Positions 9,952-18,509 of a stretch of 64,000 nucleotides of DNA are shown here, one piece after another. Numbering within the stretch: the stretch's first letter is position 1; the number at the start of each line of letters is the position of its first letter. Source of the stretch: Gammaproteobacteria bacterium (GTDB lineage: Bacteria > Pseudomonadota > Gammaproteobacteria > Arenicellales > UBA868); NCBI GenBank assembly GCA_022450155.1, contig JAKUQR010000003.1, positions 1 to 64,000 of the forward strand, written 5' to 3'. Position numbers and translations under genes: made by a program. The notes under the pieces are model-generated. The model was given only the letters and a program-made list of their open reading frames with translations. It made no database searches and was not told where the DNA came from.

Positions 9952-11010
9952 ATGACCAAACTACGTAATGACAGGTTGTTGCGTGCCTTGCGGCGTGAAC
10001 CCGTTGATAGCACACCGGTTTGGATCATGCGTCAGGCCGGGCGTTACTTGCCCGAATACCGGGAAACCCGGAAACAGGCCGGTGATTTTCTACGACTCTG
10101 CAAAACCCCTGAGCTTGCCTGCGAGGTGACGTTACAGCCTCTCAGGCGCTTTGACTTGGACGCCGCAATTGTGTTTTCGGATATCCTGACTATTCCGGAT
10201 GCGATGGGGTTGGGCCTGAGTATCAATGAAGGAGAAGGTCCCCGTTTCGAACGACCGATTGATTCAAAAAAAGCCATTGAAGTTCTGGGGGTACCGGAGC
10301 TGGAGGATGATCTGGGTTATGTCATCGAGGCGGTCCGTATGATTCGCCATGAGCTTGGCGGATCAGTGCCACTGATTGGCTTTGCCGGCAGCCCGTGGAC
10401 ACTGGCGACCTACATGGTAGAAGGACAAAGCACCCAGGATTTTGCGCGGATCAAAGCGCTGATGTACGAGCAGCCACACGCGCTGCATGCGCTATTGGAT
10501 ATTTTGACTGAATCGGTCGGCGGTTACCTCGCTGCCCAGGTTGGGGCCGGTGCAGACGTATTGATGGTATTTGATACCTGGGGTGGCGTTCTGCCACATG
10601 CCGAGTACCGTGAATTTTCGCTGTCAGCGATGCGCCGTATTGTTGAAACGCTTAAAAGCGATGAGTTGACCCGACATATTCCTGTGATTCTATTTACCAA
10701 GGGTGGGGGTCAGTGGCTGAAAGAGATGGCGGACTCAGGTTGCGATGCGCTCGGTTGCGACTGGACCACGTCACTTACTGTTGCCCGGAAAGCGGTCGGC
10801 GAACAGGTGGCACTGCAGGGCAACTTGGATCCAGCCGTGCTCTATGCAAGACCGGAGGTCATCGAGCGTGCCGTCGAGCGCGTGCTGGATGATTTTGGTG
10901 TGGGGCACGGTCACGTGTTCAATCTAGGTCACGGAATTACGCCAGGTGTTGATCCGGATCACGTCAGGGTTATGGTCGACGCTGTTCATCAAAAGAGCCG
11001 CCGAAACTGA
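9952..11010 (+). CDS. hemE: Uroporphyrinogen III decarboxylase
   Basis: Decarboxylates the four acetate side chains of uroporphyrinogen III to give coproporphyrinogen III in haem synthesis; cytosolic. The 352 residues are the family norm. The N-terminal signature [13 protein letters not shown] (residues 26-38), the [12 protein letters not shown] segment and the C-terminal [15 protein letters not shown] segment are textbook features. hemE downstream of gltD also occurs in Pseudomonas. Confidence 0.96.
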   Translation: MTKLRNDRLLRALRREPVDSTPVWIMRQAGRYLPEYRETRKQAGDFLRLCKTPELACEVTLQPLRRFDLDAAIVFSDILTIPDAMGLGLSINEGEGPRFERPIDSKKAIEVLGVPELEDDLGYVIEAVRMIRHELGGSVPLIGFAGSPWTLATYMVEGQSTQDFARIKALMYEQPHALHALLDILTESVGGYLAAQVGAGADVLMVFDTWGGVLPHAEYREFSLSAMRRIVETLKSDELTRHIPVILFTKGGGQWLKEMADSGCDALGCDWTTSLTVARKAVGEQVALQGNLDPAVLYARPEVIERAVERVLDDFGVGHGHVFNLGHGITPGVDPDHVRVMVDAVHQKSRRN

Positions 11011-11103
11011 ATGTTGGACTTTGGGGATTCCAGACCCGCCTGGCCCTTGAGTATTTCCAGCGGCTTAATCGCTATAAGCGCAGTTCAGCTTATCGGCTCG
11101 TCC

Positions 11104-11133
11104 GTGACGCAGGCGCAAATGCAACCCTATAAT
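11104..11133 (+). promoter_or_regulatory. Candidate sigma-70 promoter for lpxD
   Basis: GTGACG, 18 bases, TATAAT. The -10 is a perfect consensus; the -35 matches four of six. It lies in the 210-base gap between hemE and lpxD and indicates that lpxD has its own transcript. Confidence 0.4.
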
Positions 11134-11220
11134 CTGTTGTTAACGATCAGGGGCGGGTTAAATAATGCTCTAGTCGGCGGGGACTGATCGATAAACAAAC
11201 AGAGTAACGGTTACATCAGT

Positions 11221-12231
11221 GTGAAGCTTGAAGAACTAGCAGTGGTTGTCGGCGGACAGTGCCAGGGTGATGGCGAGATTGAAATCACCGCTATGGGGAC
11301 GCTGCAGGGTGCCGGGTCGAGTGAGATTACGTTTCTTTCAAGTTCAAAACTCAAGTCTCAACTACAAGCTTGTAATGCGGCTGCCGTGATCCTGCGTCAG
11401 GAGGATTGTTCGGCTTGGGATGGAGCCGCGATCGTCTGTGACGATCCCCACGCAGCCTATGTGCGGATTGCACGGGTTCTGGACAGCACACCCAGGCAGG
11501 AACCTGGTATCCATCCGTCCGCAGTTGTTTCCGATCAAGCGACAGTGGGGGAGTCGGTATCCATCGGGGCCAACTGTGTTATCGAGGCGGATGTGGGAAT
11601 TGGCCGGGGTGTTGTACTTGGGCCAGGATGTGTCGTCGGTCGAGGTGCGGAACTCGGTCAGGACAGTCGATTGACTGCCAATGTCACAGTCTGTCACGGT
11701 GTGCACATCGGACAACGGTGCGTCGTACAGAGTGGGACGGTATTGGGCAGTGACGGCTTCGGCAATAGCCATGAAGACGGTCAGTGGGTCCAGATTCCCC
11801 AGCTGGGCGGGTTAAGCATTGGAAACGATGTTCAGATTGGCGCGGGTACTGCCATAGACCGAGGTGCCTTGGGCGATACAAAGATCGGGAACGGGGTTGT
11901 CATCGATAACCTGGTTCACATCGCACATAACGTGATTATCGGCGAACACACGGCGATTGCTGCTTGTGTGGCGATTGCCGGCAGTACGGTTATCGGCAGT
12001 CGCTGTACCTTAGCGGGTATCGTTGGGGTCGCGGACCACGTGACCATTGTCGACGGCGTGCACCTCACCGGCATGGCCATGGTGACCGGTTCCATATCAG
12101 AAGCCGGCGTGTATTCATCCGGTACTGGCCTAATGCCAAACCGTGAATGGCGGCGCAGTGCAGTTCGGTTTAGACAACTCGACGAGTTGGTCAAGCGACT
12201 GGTGGTCCTGGAGCAGAAGATTCTTGATTAA
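11221..12231 (+). CDS. lpxD: UDP-3-O-acylglucosamine N-acyltransferase
   Basis: Adds the N-linked hydroxyacyl chain from acyl-ACP to UDP-3-O-acylglucosamine, the third step of lipid A synthesis. Its 336 residues comprise the N-terminal uridine-binding domain (1-~100) and a long left-handed beta-helix of hexapeptide repeats. Key motifs are SDGFGN, IPQLGGLSIG, TAIDRGALGDT and HIAHNV, with the catalytic H236 (H239 in E. coli). The C terminus is helical. The start is a GTG with only a weak ribosome site. It is isolated here: none of the usual partners (bamA, skp, fabZ, lpxA) lies next to it, so it may be a second copy. Confidence 0.92.
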   Translation: MKLEELAVVVGGQCQGDGEIEITAMGTLQGAGSSEITFLSSSKLKSQLQACNAAAVILRQEDCSAWDGAAIVCDDPHAAYVRIARVLDSTPRQEPGIHPSAVVSDQATVGESVSIGANCVIEADVGIGRGVVLGPGCVVGRGAELGQDSRLTANVTVCHGVHIGQRCVVQSGTVLGSDGFGNSHEDGQWVQIPQLGGLSIGNDVQIGAGTAIDRGALGDTKIGNGVVIDNLVHIAHNVIIGEHTAIAACVAIAGSTVIGSRCTLAGIVGVADHVTIVDGVHLTGMAMVTGSISEAGVYSSGTGLMPNREWRRSAVRFRQLDELVKRLVVLEQKILD

Positions 12232-12367
12232 GTTGTTGATGTCTGCCTCAAAAAGAACAAACTAGTTGGGCGGGTAACGTGTCACAAAATGATAACAATA
12301 AGTCGATTCGCATGATTGGAATAACCATTAACGCGCTTGAACTCATTGTTGGCGGGTCGCAAGGACA

Positions 12368-13627
12368 GTGCTGATAGAACTCATCTCTGAAATACCGATT
12401 GTGTTATGGATTGCCGGAATCCTGGCGCTGTACATGGCCTGGGCGATCGGTGCCAATGACGTTGCTAATGCAATGGGCACCAGTGTGGGATCAGGAGCAC
12501 TTACCGTGTGGGGTGCGATTCTCGTCGCTGCGATATTTGAGTTTGCTGGTGCATTTTTCGCAGGTGGACATGTTACAGACACTGTGCGCAAAGGTATGCT
12601 CGATTTATCTCTGCTAGGCCATGACCAGCTGATCTACGGTATGCTGGGGTCGCTTGCTGCAGCTGGAACGCTGCTGATAGGCGCAACCTGGTTGGGTCTG
12701 CCGGTTTCTACAACCCACTCGATCGTGGGTGCGATCGTTGGATTTGGTGTGGTCAGCATCGGGCCTGAAGTGGTCAATTGGGCGAAGATTGGTCAAATTG
12801 TCTTATCCTGGGTGACGTCGCCGCTGATTGCAGCGGTGATTGCTTTTGGCATTTTTCAGATTACCCGTGCAAAGGTGTTAGATACAAAAGACCCTGTGGT
12901 GCAAATTCGAAAACTGGGTCCCGTGTTCTTTTTCTTTGTCTTTTTTATCATAGGGTTAGTGACGTTATTTAAAGGTCTAAAGCCCTTGAAGCTCAACCTA
13001 GATCTGACCGAAGCATTGATGGGTTCGGTTCTATTGGGCTGCGTAGGTGCAGGCGTTGGCATATTTTTTATACGGCGAGTAGAACTGGGTCAGGAAGATC
13101 CGAAACATCGTTTCAGTCGTGTTGAAAAGATATTTGTAGTGCTCCAGATTCTCACGGCTTGTGCGATCGCATTTGCACACGGCTCCAATGATGTTGCGAA
13201 CGCGATCGGCCCCTTAGCGGCTATCAGCAGTTCAGTCAGTGGCGCAGACTTAGGCGGGAAAGCGTCAGTTTCACCCTGGATGTTGGCGATTGGTGGGGTT
13301 GGAATTGTGTTCGGCCTTGCCACCTGGGGCTATCGTGTGATGGAGACTGTGGGTAAGCGCATTACAGAACTCACACCCAGTCGAGGTTTTGCGGCCCAAC
13401 TTGCGGCCGCAACCACAATTGTAGTTGCGTCTCGAATGGGTATACCGGTATCGACGACGCACATCTTGGTCGGTGCAGTGCTGGGTGTAGGGCTCGCTCG
13501 GGGTATCAGTGCACTGGACATGCGTGTAGTCGGCAAAATCATTGCATCGTGGGTTGCTACATTGCCGATCGCAGCGGCATTATCAATGTTCTTCTATTTC
13601 TTTTTTAAAGGCCTGTTGATGGGCTAG
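12368..13627 (+). CDS. pit: Pit-family inorganic phosphate permease
   Basis: Integral inner-membrane transporter of the PiT family, taking up metal-phosphate in symport with protons or sodium. Its 419 residues hold about ten hydrophobic helices and the two diagnostic repeats: GANDVANAMGTSVGSG in the N-terminal half and GSNDVANAIGPLAA in the C-terminal half. Each half also has a PVSTTHS/PVSTTHI motif. The start is a GTG at 12368 giving a short cytoplasmic N terminus. A PhoU-like gene follows after nine bases, the standard accessory of this subfamily. Low-affinity phosphate carriers also admit arsenate, which is relevant to the ars genes next door. Confidence 0.92.
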   Translation: MLIELISEIPIVLWIAGILALYMAWAIGANDVANAMGTSVGSGALTVWGAILVAAIFEFAGAFFAGGHVTDTVRKGMLDLSLLGHDQLIYGMLGSLAAAGTLLIGATWLGLPVSTTHSIVGAIVGFGVVSIGPEVVNWAKIGQIVLSWVTSPLIAAVIAFGIFQITRAKVLDTKDPVVQIRKLGPVFFFFVFFIIGLVTLFKGLKPLKLNLDLTEALMGSVLLGCVGAGVGIFFIRRVELGQEDPKHRFSRVEKIFVVLQILTACAIAFAHGSNDVANAIGPLAAISSSVSGADLGGKASVSPWMLAIGGVGIVFGLATWGYRVMETVGKRITELTPSRGFAAQLAAATTIVVASRMGIPVSTTHILVGAVLGVGLARGISALDMRVVGKIIASWVATLPIAAALSMFFYFFFKGLLMG

Positions 13628-13636
13628 GAGATAATT

Positions 13637-14305
13637 ATGGCGTGGATTGACAAGCTTGTCGGAAAATCGCCAATCGGCCCCATGCAGAAACACATGCAGG
13701 TGGCCATACTCTGTGCGCGAGAGGTAATACCGCTGCTGGAAGCAATGGCAGCAGCTGATGACCAGGGTATTCGTGACCGTCGTGCAGAAATCGATCGATT
13801 GGAGCACGAAGCGGATCAACTCAAGCACGAGATTCGCAGTCATATGCCCAGACGTTTTATGATGGCAATGGACCGTCGAACGATGCTTGAGATTCTGGAC
13901 TACCAGGACTCGATAGCGGATGTAGCTCAAGACATCGCTGAGTTGGCCGATCAGCGCGGCATGCATTTACCGGAATTGCTTAGAGAGCCTGTCTTGTCGA
14001 TGGCCCACAGCGTGTTGGTGGCCTGTGAACAGGGCCAGCGAATTATTGATGAACTGGATGAATTGGTTGAAACTGGATTCGGTGAAGGGGAAGTCGCCCG
14101 GGTAGACGAGATGATCAGGGAACTGGGTCGACTCGAGAGTCAAACGGATGCCGATTTGGACCGGGCTGCGCGAGCGCTTTTCTCGATGGAGACGGAACTG
14201 GGGGTTGCAACCGTCTTCTGGCACCAGATCATTCTCTGGATTGCGAACCTGGCCGATTTGGCTGAGCGGGTCGGTAATCGTCTGCGGCTGCTTATCGCGA
14301 ACTGA
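13637..14305 (+). CDS. PhoU-like (DUF47) partner of the Pit transporter
   Basis: 222-residue, all-helical cytosolic protein of the DUF47/TIGR00153 family, distant relatives of PhoU that are almost always encoded next to pit genes and are thought to regulate the transporter. Visible features are the heptad-patterned helices with a conserved acidic stretch (EIDRLEHEADQLKHEI) and the DYQDSIADVAQDIAEL helix, matching metal-binding E/DXXXD patterns of PhoU proteins. It is translated as a unit with pit and converges on the aquaporin gene. Confidence 0.88.
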   Translation: MAWIDKLVGKSPIGPMQKHMQVAILCAREVIPLLEAMAAADDQGIRDRRAEIDRLEHEADQLKHEIRSHMPRRFMMAMDRRTMLEILDYQDSIADVAQDIAELADQRGMHLPELLREPVLSMAHSVLVACEQGQRIIDELDELVETGFGEGEVARVDEMIRELGRLESQTDADLDRAARALFSMETELGVATVFWHQIILWIANLADLAERVGNRLRLLIAN

Positions 14306-14350
14306 CCAGGTGCTTTCTTGACGAATCGGATCAGGTTGAGGTGATTGAGT

Positions 14351-15028
14351 CTATTTAAGTTCTGACGGTCGGAAGACAAGCCAGCCAATAATGATCGTTG
14401 CCACCACCGCACCAACAAGCTGGGCGAGTATGAAACCCGGCGCATGTGCTGGATAGATACCACTGAAAGTATCGGTGAGGCTGCGGGCGATAGTGACGGC
14501 AGGATTGGCGAACGATGTTGAAGCCGTGAACCAGTATGCGGCTGTGATATACAGGCCGACCATGTAGGCCACCGCTTCGGGTCGCCAGCGTAAGGTGCCC
14601 AGGATTGTCGCGACCAGCCCAAAGGTTGCCATTCCTTCGGAAAACCACTGGCCACCACCCGTGCGTATGTGGGTGGACAATTGAAATAGTTCCTGCTCAA
14701 ACATTAGGTGCGCCGACCAGGTGCCGATGATCCCTCCGATTACCTGCATAACAACGTAGGTGAAGGCCGTGCCGATGGTGATTTCCCGACGGATGAGAAA
14801 GGACAGGGTGACTGCAGGGTTGAAATGGCCACCCGATACGGGTCCAAACACAGTGATGAGTACGACCAAGATGGCACCAGTTGGAATGGTATTGCCCAGT
14901 AGGGCGATTGCAACGTTGCCGCCTGCAAGGTTCTCCGCCATGATTCCGGACCCCACTACGGTTGCGAGGAGCAAGGCTGTGCCTAATGTTTCTGCGACTA
15001 GCCGTCGTGGCAGGTCAAACTGTGGCAT
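14351..15028 (-). CDS. Aquaporin of the arsenic operon (AqpS-like)
   Basis: Major intrinsic protein channel of 225 residues with six transmembrane helices and two NPA half-helices: GHFNPAV near residue 68 and FANPAVT in the second half. In most aquaporins an arginine follows the second NPA and narrows the pore; here it is a valine (NPAVTIARS), so the channel should pass larger neutral solutes. It begins three bases after arsC and is the last gene of an arsR-arsC-aqp operon. In Sinorhizobium meliloti an aquaporin, AqpS, in an ars operon releases arsenite made by ArsC. A similar role here is inference from family and context; the sequence itself shows a MIP channel. Confidence 0.88.
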   Translation of the reverse strand: MPQFDLPRRLVAETLGTALLLATVVGSGIMAENLAGGNVAIALLGNTIPTGAILVVLITVFGPVSGGHFNPAVTLSFLIRREITIGTAFTYVVMQVIGGIIGTWSAHLMFEQELFQLSTHIRTGGGQWFSEGMATFGLVATILGTLRWRPEAVAYMVGLYITAAYWFTASTSFANPAVTIARSLTDTFSGIYPAHAPGFILAQLVGAVVATIIIGWLVFRPSELK

Positions 15029-15031
15029 GAC

Positions 15032-15553
15032 TTAAACAGCTTCCTGTGTTGATGGTGCGATACTTGAACCGATCGCCACAAGCTGCGACAGTAGTTCAGC
15101 TTTGTCGGATGAATCGATAACTAACTGAGTAAAGGCGCTTATCTGTTTGCTCAGTAGGTGGTAGGTGAGACTAAAGGCCTGTGCAATATCATCATCCGAT
15201 CCTTCAACTGCAGCAGGATCTGGCAGTCCCCAGTGCACAGTCATCGGCTGACCGGACCAGATTGGGCAGGTTTCAGCTGCGGCGTTGTCACAGACTGTGA
15301 AAATAAAATCGATCTGGGGTGTAGTTGTACCCGTAAATTCGTCCCAACTCTTCGAGCGCAGGTGGTCGGTGGGGTGGTCCAGATCCCTCAGCAGGTTCAG
15401 CGCTGCGGGGTGAATCTCGCCACGGGGAAAGCTGCCCGCACTGTAGGCTCTAAATTGTCCACTACCCATTCGCTCGAGTATTGCTTCAGCGAGGATGCTG
15501 CGCGCAGAGTTGCCGGTACAGAGAAATAGCACATTGTAGTTCGTTGGAATCAT
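15032..15553 (-). CDS. arsC: Arsenate reductase, low-molecular-weight phosphatase type
   Basis: Reduces arsenate to arsenite in the cytosol using a cysteine relay. With the start at 15553 the protein has 173 residues; its N terminus carries the phosphatase P-loop C12-TGNSA-R18, followed by the redox cysteines C88 and C96 in VCDNAAAETCPIW, as in thioredoxin- or glutaredoxin-linked ArsC enzymes. A longer open frame exists upstream but would overlap arsR by 53 bases; the chosen ATG has AGAAGAGG just upstream. It lies 28 bases after arsR and 3 bases before the aquaporin gene. Confidence 0.92.
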   Translation of the reverse strand: MIPTNYNVLFLCTGNSARSILAEAILERMGSGQFRAYSAGSFPRGEIHPAALNLLRDLDHPTDHLRSKSWDEFTGTTTPQIDFIFTVCDNAAAETCPIWSGQPMTVHWGLPDPAAVEGSDDDIAQAFSLTYHLLSKQISAFTQLVIDSSDKAELLSQLVAIGSSIAPSTQEAV

Positions 15554-15581
15554 ACCAACCTCTTCTACGGACGTTACACAA

Positions 15582-15929
15582 CTAAGCGGTTGCAGTGCCC
15601 CGGCGAGCCGGTGGTGACGAGAGCAGTGGCCCACACAGCTCAGGTTTGCCGTTGCAACAATCCTGAATGAGGTGATTGAGTAGTTGTTGGATGCCGTCAG
15701 GGTCTATGCGGTAGACAATTGAGCGTCCAAAGCGGGTGGAGCCCAATAGGCCAGCGCGTGTCAGGATGGCCAGATGTGTGGAAAGCGTGTTGTGGGGTAT
15801 CGCCAGTTTGTGGGCGATAACTCCGGCCGCGAGACCATCGGGACCGTTACGCACCAGGAGCCTGAACACCTGTAGGCGACTGGTTTGCGCAAGTGCAGAT
15901 AAAGCATCGACCGCATGAGTTTCGTCCAT
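15582..15929 (-). CDS. arsR: ArsR-family arsenite-responsive repressor
   Basis: 115-residue winged-helix repressor expected to bind the operon promoter and let go when arsenite is bound. The recognition region is about residues 37-62 (HKLAIPHNTLSTHLAILTRAGLL), followed by the beta-hairpin wing. The C-terminal helix has C91, C92 and C99 (DCCNGKPELC), resembling the C-terminal As(III)-binding cysteine cluster of Acidithiobacillus ferrooxidans ArsR rather than the ELCVC site of the plasmid R773 type. First gene of the operon; no obvious Shine-Dalgarno, so the message may be leaderless or nearly so. Confidence 0.9.
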   Translation of the reverse strand: MDETHAVDALSALAQTSRLQVFRLLVRNGPDGLAAGVIAHKLAIPHNTLSTHLAILTRAGLLGSTRFGRSIVYRIDPDGIQQLLNHLIQDCCNGKPELCGPLLSSPPARRGTATA

Positions 15930-15931
15930 AT

Positions 15932-15953
15932 TTCTAGTATTATCGAAATAGAA
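15932..15953 (-). promoter_or_regulatory. Candidate ArsR operator/promoter
   Basis: TTCTA and TAGAA form an inverted repeat separated by 12 bases directly before the arsR start. On the reverse strand the segment includes TAATAC as a possible -10, with TTGCAA 16 bases further upstream as -35. An AT-rich interrupted palindrome over the core promoter is the usual layout for ArsR autorepression. Support is limited to position and symmetry. Confidence 0.4.
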
Positions 15954-16161
15954 TTCCGTTGCAAGCTTTGGGTTGGAGATTATTGGTCAGTTCGACGGAA
16001 TCTGGCCGCACACGGTCTGGGGCGCATACAATGCGCCTTCGATGGTAAGGGCACGCCGGATCATATGGCCCAGGATGGTTTGGCTGCAGTCATCAAACTG
16101 GGAGCTGTCAGCGTGCGGCCGATGTTTAATCGACGTCTCGGAACCGATTTAGGAGCACGCT

Positions 16162-16866
16162 GTGTACCAAAACCTGGAATCTGGCGGTAATCCTCCGCTG
16201 CGGGCCGCCAGTGAGCCTGTGGTCAGGCCCAGAGATGCCAGTTCTCTGATCATAACTCGGCGGGAACGACAAAAGATATTTGTGCTAATGGGTCGGCGTA
16301 GTCCAACAGCACGGTTCATGCCCGGCGTTTTTGTTTTTCCAGGCGGCGCAGTTTCTTCCGGTGATGGCCGGGTGTTGCCCGCTGCCGAACTTGATCCCAC
16401 CTATGCCCCCCTAATGGGGATTGGCAGATCCCACAGCAGGGCCCGGGCGCTGGCGATGGCAGCGGTTCGAGAGACGTGGGAAGAAACCGGGTTGCTCGTT
16501 GCTGTGCCTGGCAGGTTCAACGGCAGCCGAACGGCCTCTTGGCAGGCCATTCGATCACTCAACCAGGTCCCTGACTTGCGGCATCTGCGCTATGTGGGTC
16601 GCGCCATTACGCCGTCATTCAGCAAGATCCGTTTTCATGCCAGGTTCTTTACCGTCGATGCCAGTCATCTTAGCGGTGAGCTGCGGGGAGACGGCGAGCT
16701 GGTTGAAGTGGGCTGGTGGAATGTCGCAGATCTTAACGACCTGCCGATGCGAGGAGTAACCCGGTTTATGTTGGATCGTGCTGTCGCGCTTGTCCGCGGT
16801 GAGATCGAAGAAAGACCCGCGCCCATTTTCCGTTGGCGCGGCAGCCGCCGAGTCGCCTGGCGTTGA
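16162..16866 (+). CDS. Nudix hydrolase
   Basis: Hydrolyses a nucleoside-diphosphate-linked substrate; which one cannot be told. The 234-residue protein has GG at 61-62 and the Nudix helix core R103-E104 ... E107-E108 ... G110 (AVRETWEETGLL). Between the glycines and the helix lies an insertion of about 35 residues, as in the NUDT19/coenzyme-A-type subgroup. The GTG start has AGGAG six bases upstream. It converges on the metallo-beta-lactamase-fold gene with only three bases between stops. In other bacteria these two families also tend to be neighbours. Confidence 0.85.
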   Translation: MYQNLESGGNPPLRAASEPVVRPRDASSLIITRRERQKIFVLMGRRSPTARFMPGVFVFPGGAVSSGDGRVLPAAELDPTYAPLMGIGRSHSRARALAMAAVRETWEETGLLVAVPGRFNGSRTASWQAIRSLNQVPDLRHLRYVGRAITPSFSKIRFHARFFTVDASHLSGELRGDGELVEVGWWNVADLNDLPMRGVTRFMLDRAVALVRGEIEERPAPIFRWRGSRRVAWR

Positions 16867-16869
16867 GGC

Positions 16870-17772
16870 CTACCTTAGGCACCTGAAAAATGTATCGGAA
16901 CCGCTGCCTGCGATAGGCTGGACTTCACCCAGTCGCTCCAGGTGCTGGAGGGATGCCAGGGTCGACAGGCCGGCTGCGCTGTGCAGCTCGGGCTGAATAT
17001 CAGGATACATCTTGGGAACCATGTCGGTGATGCGGAGATCCTCTGATTTTAACAGCGTGCAAATTGTCTCAATGCGCTGTAAGCGGTGTTCAATCAGGGC
17101 AGTGAGGTAGGGGAGAGGGTCTTTGATTGGCGCACCGTGTGTGGGCCAGAAGCAATCTTCAGTTCGTGCCAGGAGTTTTTCAAGGCTGGACAGATAATCT
17201 GTCATATTGCCGTCTGGCGGTATGATGACGGTCGTAGACCAGCCCATGATATGGTCACCGGTGAAAACTGCATTACCCTCGTTCCAGGTATAGCACATGT
17301 GGTTGCTGGTATGTCCCGGAGTGTGCTGGCACTCCAGTGTCCAGCCGTTGCCGGCGATACGCTCTCCATCGCCGACCTGTACATCTGGAACAAATGCACG
17401 GTCAACCCCTTCCTCCAGTGCTTCTGCAGCGCTGCTTGCAGAACCTCCATGAGGACCATAGGCGTAAGTGGGGGCTCCCGTTGCTGCTTTCAGCGGTTCA
17501 GCCGCCGGTGAGTGATCACGGTGGCAATGGGTGACAATGATGTGGGTAACCTGCTCGCTAGAAATACTGTCAAGCAATGCCTGAACATGGGTTTGATCAT
17601 TTGGTCCCGGGTCGATTACAGCGACTTCACCTTCGCCCAGTATGTAAGTACCGGTTCCGTGGAAGGTGAACGGGCTCGGGTTCCTGGCGGTGATACGGCG
17701 AAGGCCTGTAGCAACCGGTTCAACGACACCATAGGCGAAGTCATGGTCTTTGAGAAAAGGAATTTCGACCAC
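16870..17772 (-). CDS. Metallo-beta-lactamase-fold hydrolase (LACTB2-like)
   Basis: 300-residue MBL-fold hydrolase. The metal site HCHRDH gives H82, H84, D86 and H87, followed by the third histidine in HTPGHTSNH and the bridging aspartate in FTGDHIMGW. A C-terminal winged-helix-like region (LITDMVPKMY ... HLERLGEVQPI) is typical of LACTB2/RNase-like members, so an RNase or thioesterase activity is possible; the substrate is not evident. Likely the last gene of the aat-bpt operon, 20 bases after bpt. Confidence 0.83.
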   Translation of the reverse strand: MVEIPFLKDHDFAYGVVEPVATGLRRITARNPSPFTFHGTGTYILGEGEVAVIDPGPNDQTHVQALLDSISSEQVTHIIVTHCHRDHSPAAEPLKAATGAPTYAYGPHGGSASSAAEALEEGVDRAFVPDVQVGDGERIAGNGWTLECQHTPGHTSNHMCYTWNEGNAVFTGDHIMGWSTTVIIPPDGNMTDYLSSLEKLLARTEDCFWPTHGAPIKDPLPYLTALIEHRLQRIETICTLLKSEDLRITDMVPKMYPDIQPELHSAAGLSTLASLQHLERLGEVQPIAGSGSDTFFRCLR

Positions 17773-17792
17773 GTGGGCTGTGATCTCGCTTG

Positions 17793-18509
17793 TCAGTCGA
17801 CAGTGATCCAGGTATTGGCCTCGGGATGAAAAGCTTCAAGCGGTCGGAAGCAGGATTTATACGACATTTTTTGGCAGTCCTTAATCCAGTATCCGAGATA
17901 AAGCCAATCGTACTCGATACTTCGCGCAAGTTCGATCTGTTTCAGGATAGAAAAAATACCCGGGCTTCGATGAATTTCGTCCGGATCATAAAAAGTGTAG
18001 ACAGCGGATAGACCGTTGGCCACATGATCCATCACTGACACGGACAGCAGTCGACGTCCGATCCGCAGTTCAAGAATAAAGGTATCGATGTTTGAATTGA
18101 TCAGAAACTGCTTGTATTTTCCTGGGTCCGGGTCATCCATACTGTCGCCAGTATGACGATCTGACTGATAACGTCGGTAAAGCGAGAAGTGTTCCTCGGT
18201 AAATCTAGCCGTTCGCAACTCCGTCGTCACAGCAGCGTTACGCTTCATGGCGCGCTGTTGTGAGCGGTTGAATTTGAATTCTTGTACCGGGATCCGGACT
18301 GAACGGCACTGGTCACACTGCGGGCAATGAGGTCGGTAGTAAAGCGTACCGTTACGGCGGAAACCATTGTCAATCAGGCTGTCATACAGAGCAGGGGTGA
18401 CATCGAAGCGTGGGTCAACCAGGAGATTTGCCGCTGTCCGATCCAACAGGTAGGGACAGCGGTGCTGTGTTGACTTGTATAGGTCCGGGGCAGACTGTTG
18501 ACGCGTCAT
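17793..18509 (-). CDS. bpt: Aspartate/glutamate leucyltransferase
   Basis: Transfers leucine from Leu-tRNA to proteins with N-terminal Asp or Glu, marking them for ClpAP by the bacterial N-end rule; cytosolic. The 238 residues show the ATE family pattern: C18-PYL at the N terminus, the CPQCDQCRSVRIPV cysteine motif, the YRRYQSDRH segment, and VYTFYDP plus YLGYWIKDCQKMSYK in the acyltransferase half. Its start overlaps the end of aat by four bases (ATGA), so both transferases are coupled. Confidence 0.93.
   Translation of the reverse strand: MTRQQSAPDLYKSTQHRCPYLLDRTAANLLVDPRFDVTPALYDSLIDNGFRRNGTLYYRPHCPQCDQCRSVRIPVQEFKFNRSQQRAMKRNAAVTTELRTARFTEEHFSLYRRYQSDRHTGDSMDDPDPGKYKQFLINSNIDTFILELRIGRRLLSVSVMDHVANGLSAVYTFYDPDEIHRSPGIFSILKQIELARSIEYDWLYLGYWIKDCQKMSYKSCFRPLEAFHPEANTWITVD

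Noticed and set aside
12232-12367. Pho box before pit
   Set aside because: A TGTCAC/TGATAAC pair is present but does not fit the 11-base-phased CTGTCAT repeats well enough to claim.
15554-15634. Longer N terminus for arsC
   Set aside because: It would overlap arsR by 53 bases and add residues before the conserved P-loop; the ATG at 15553 has a good ribosome site.
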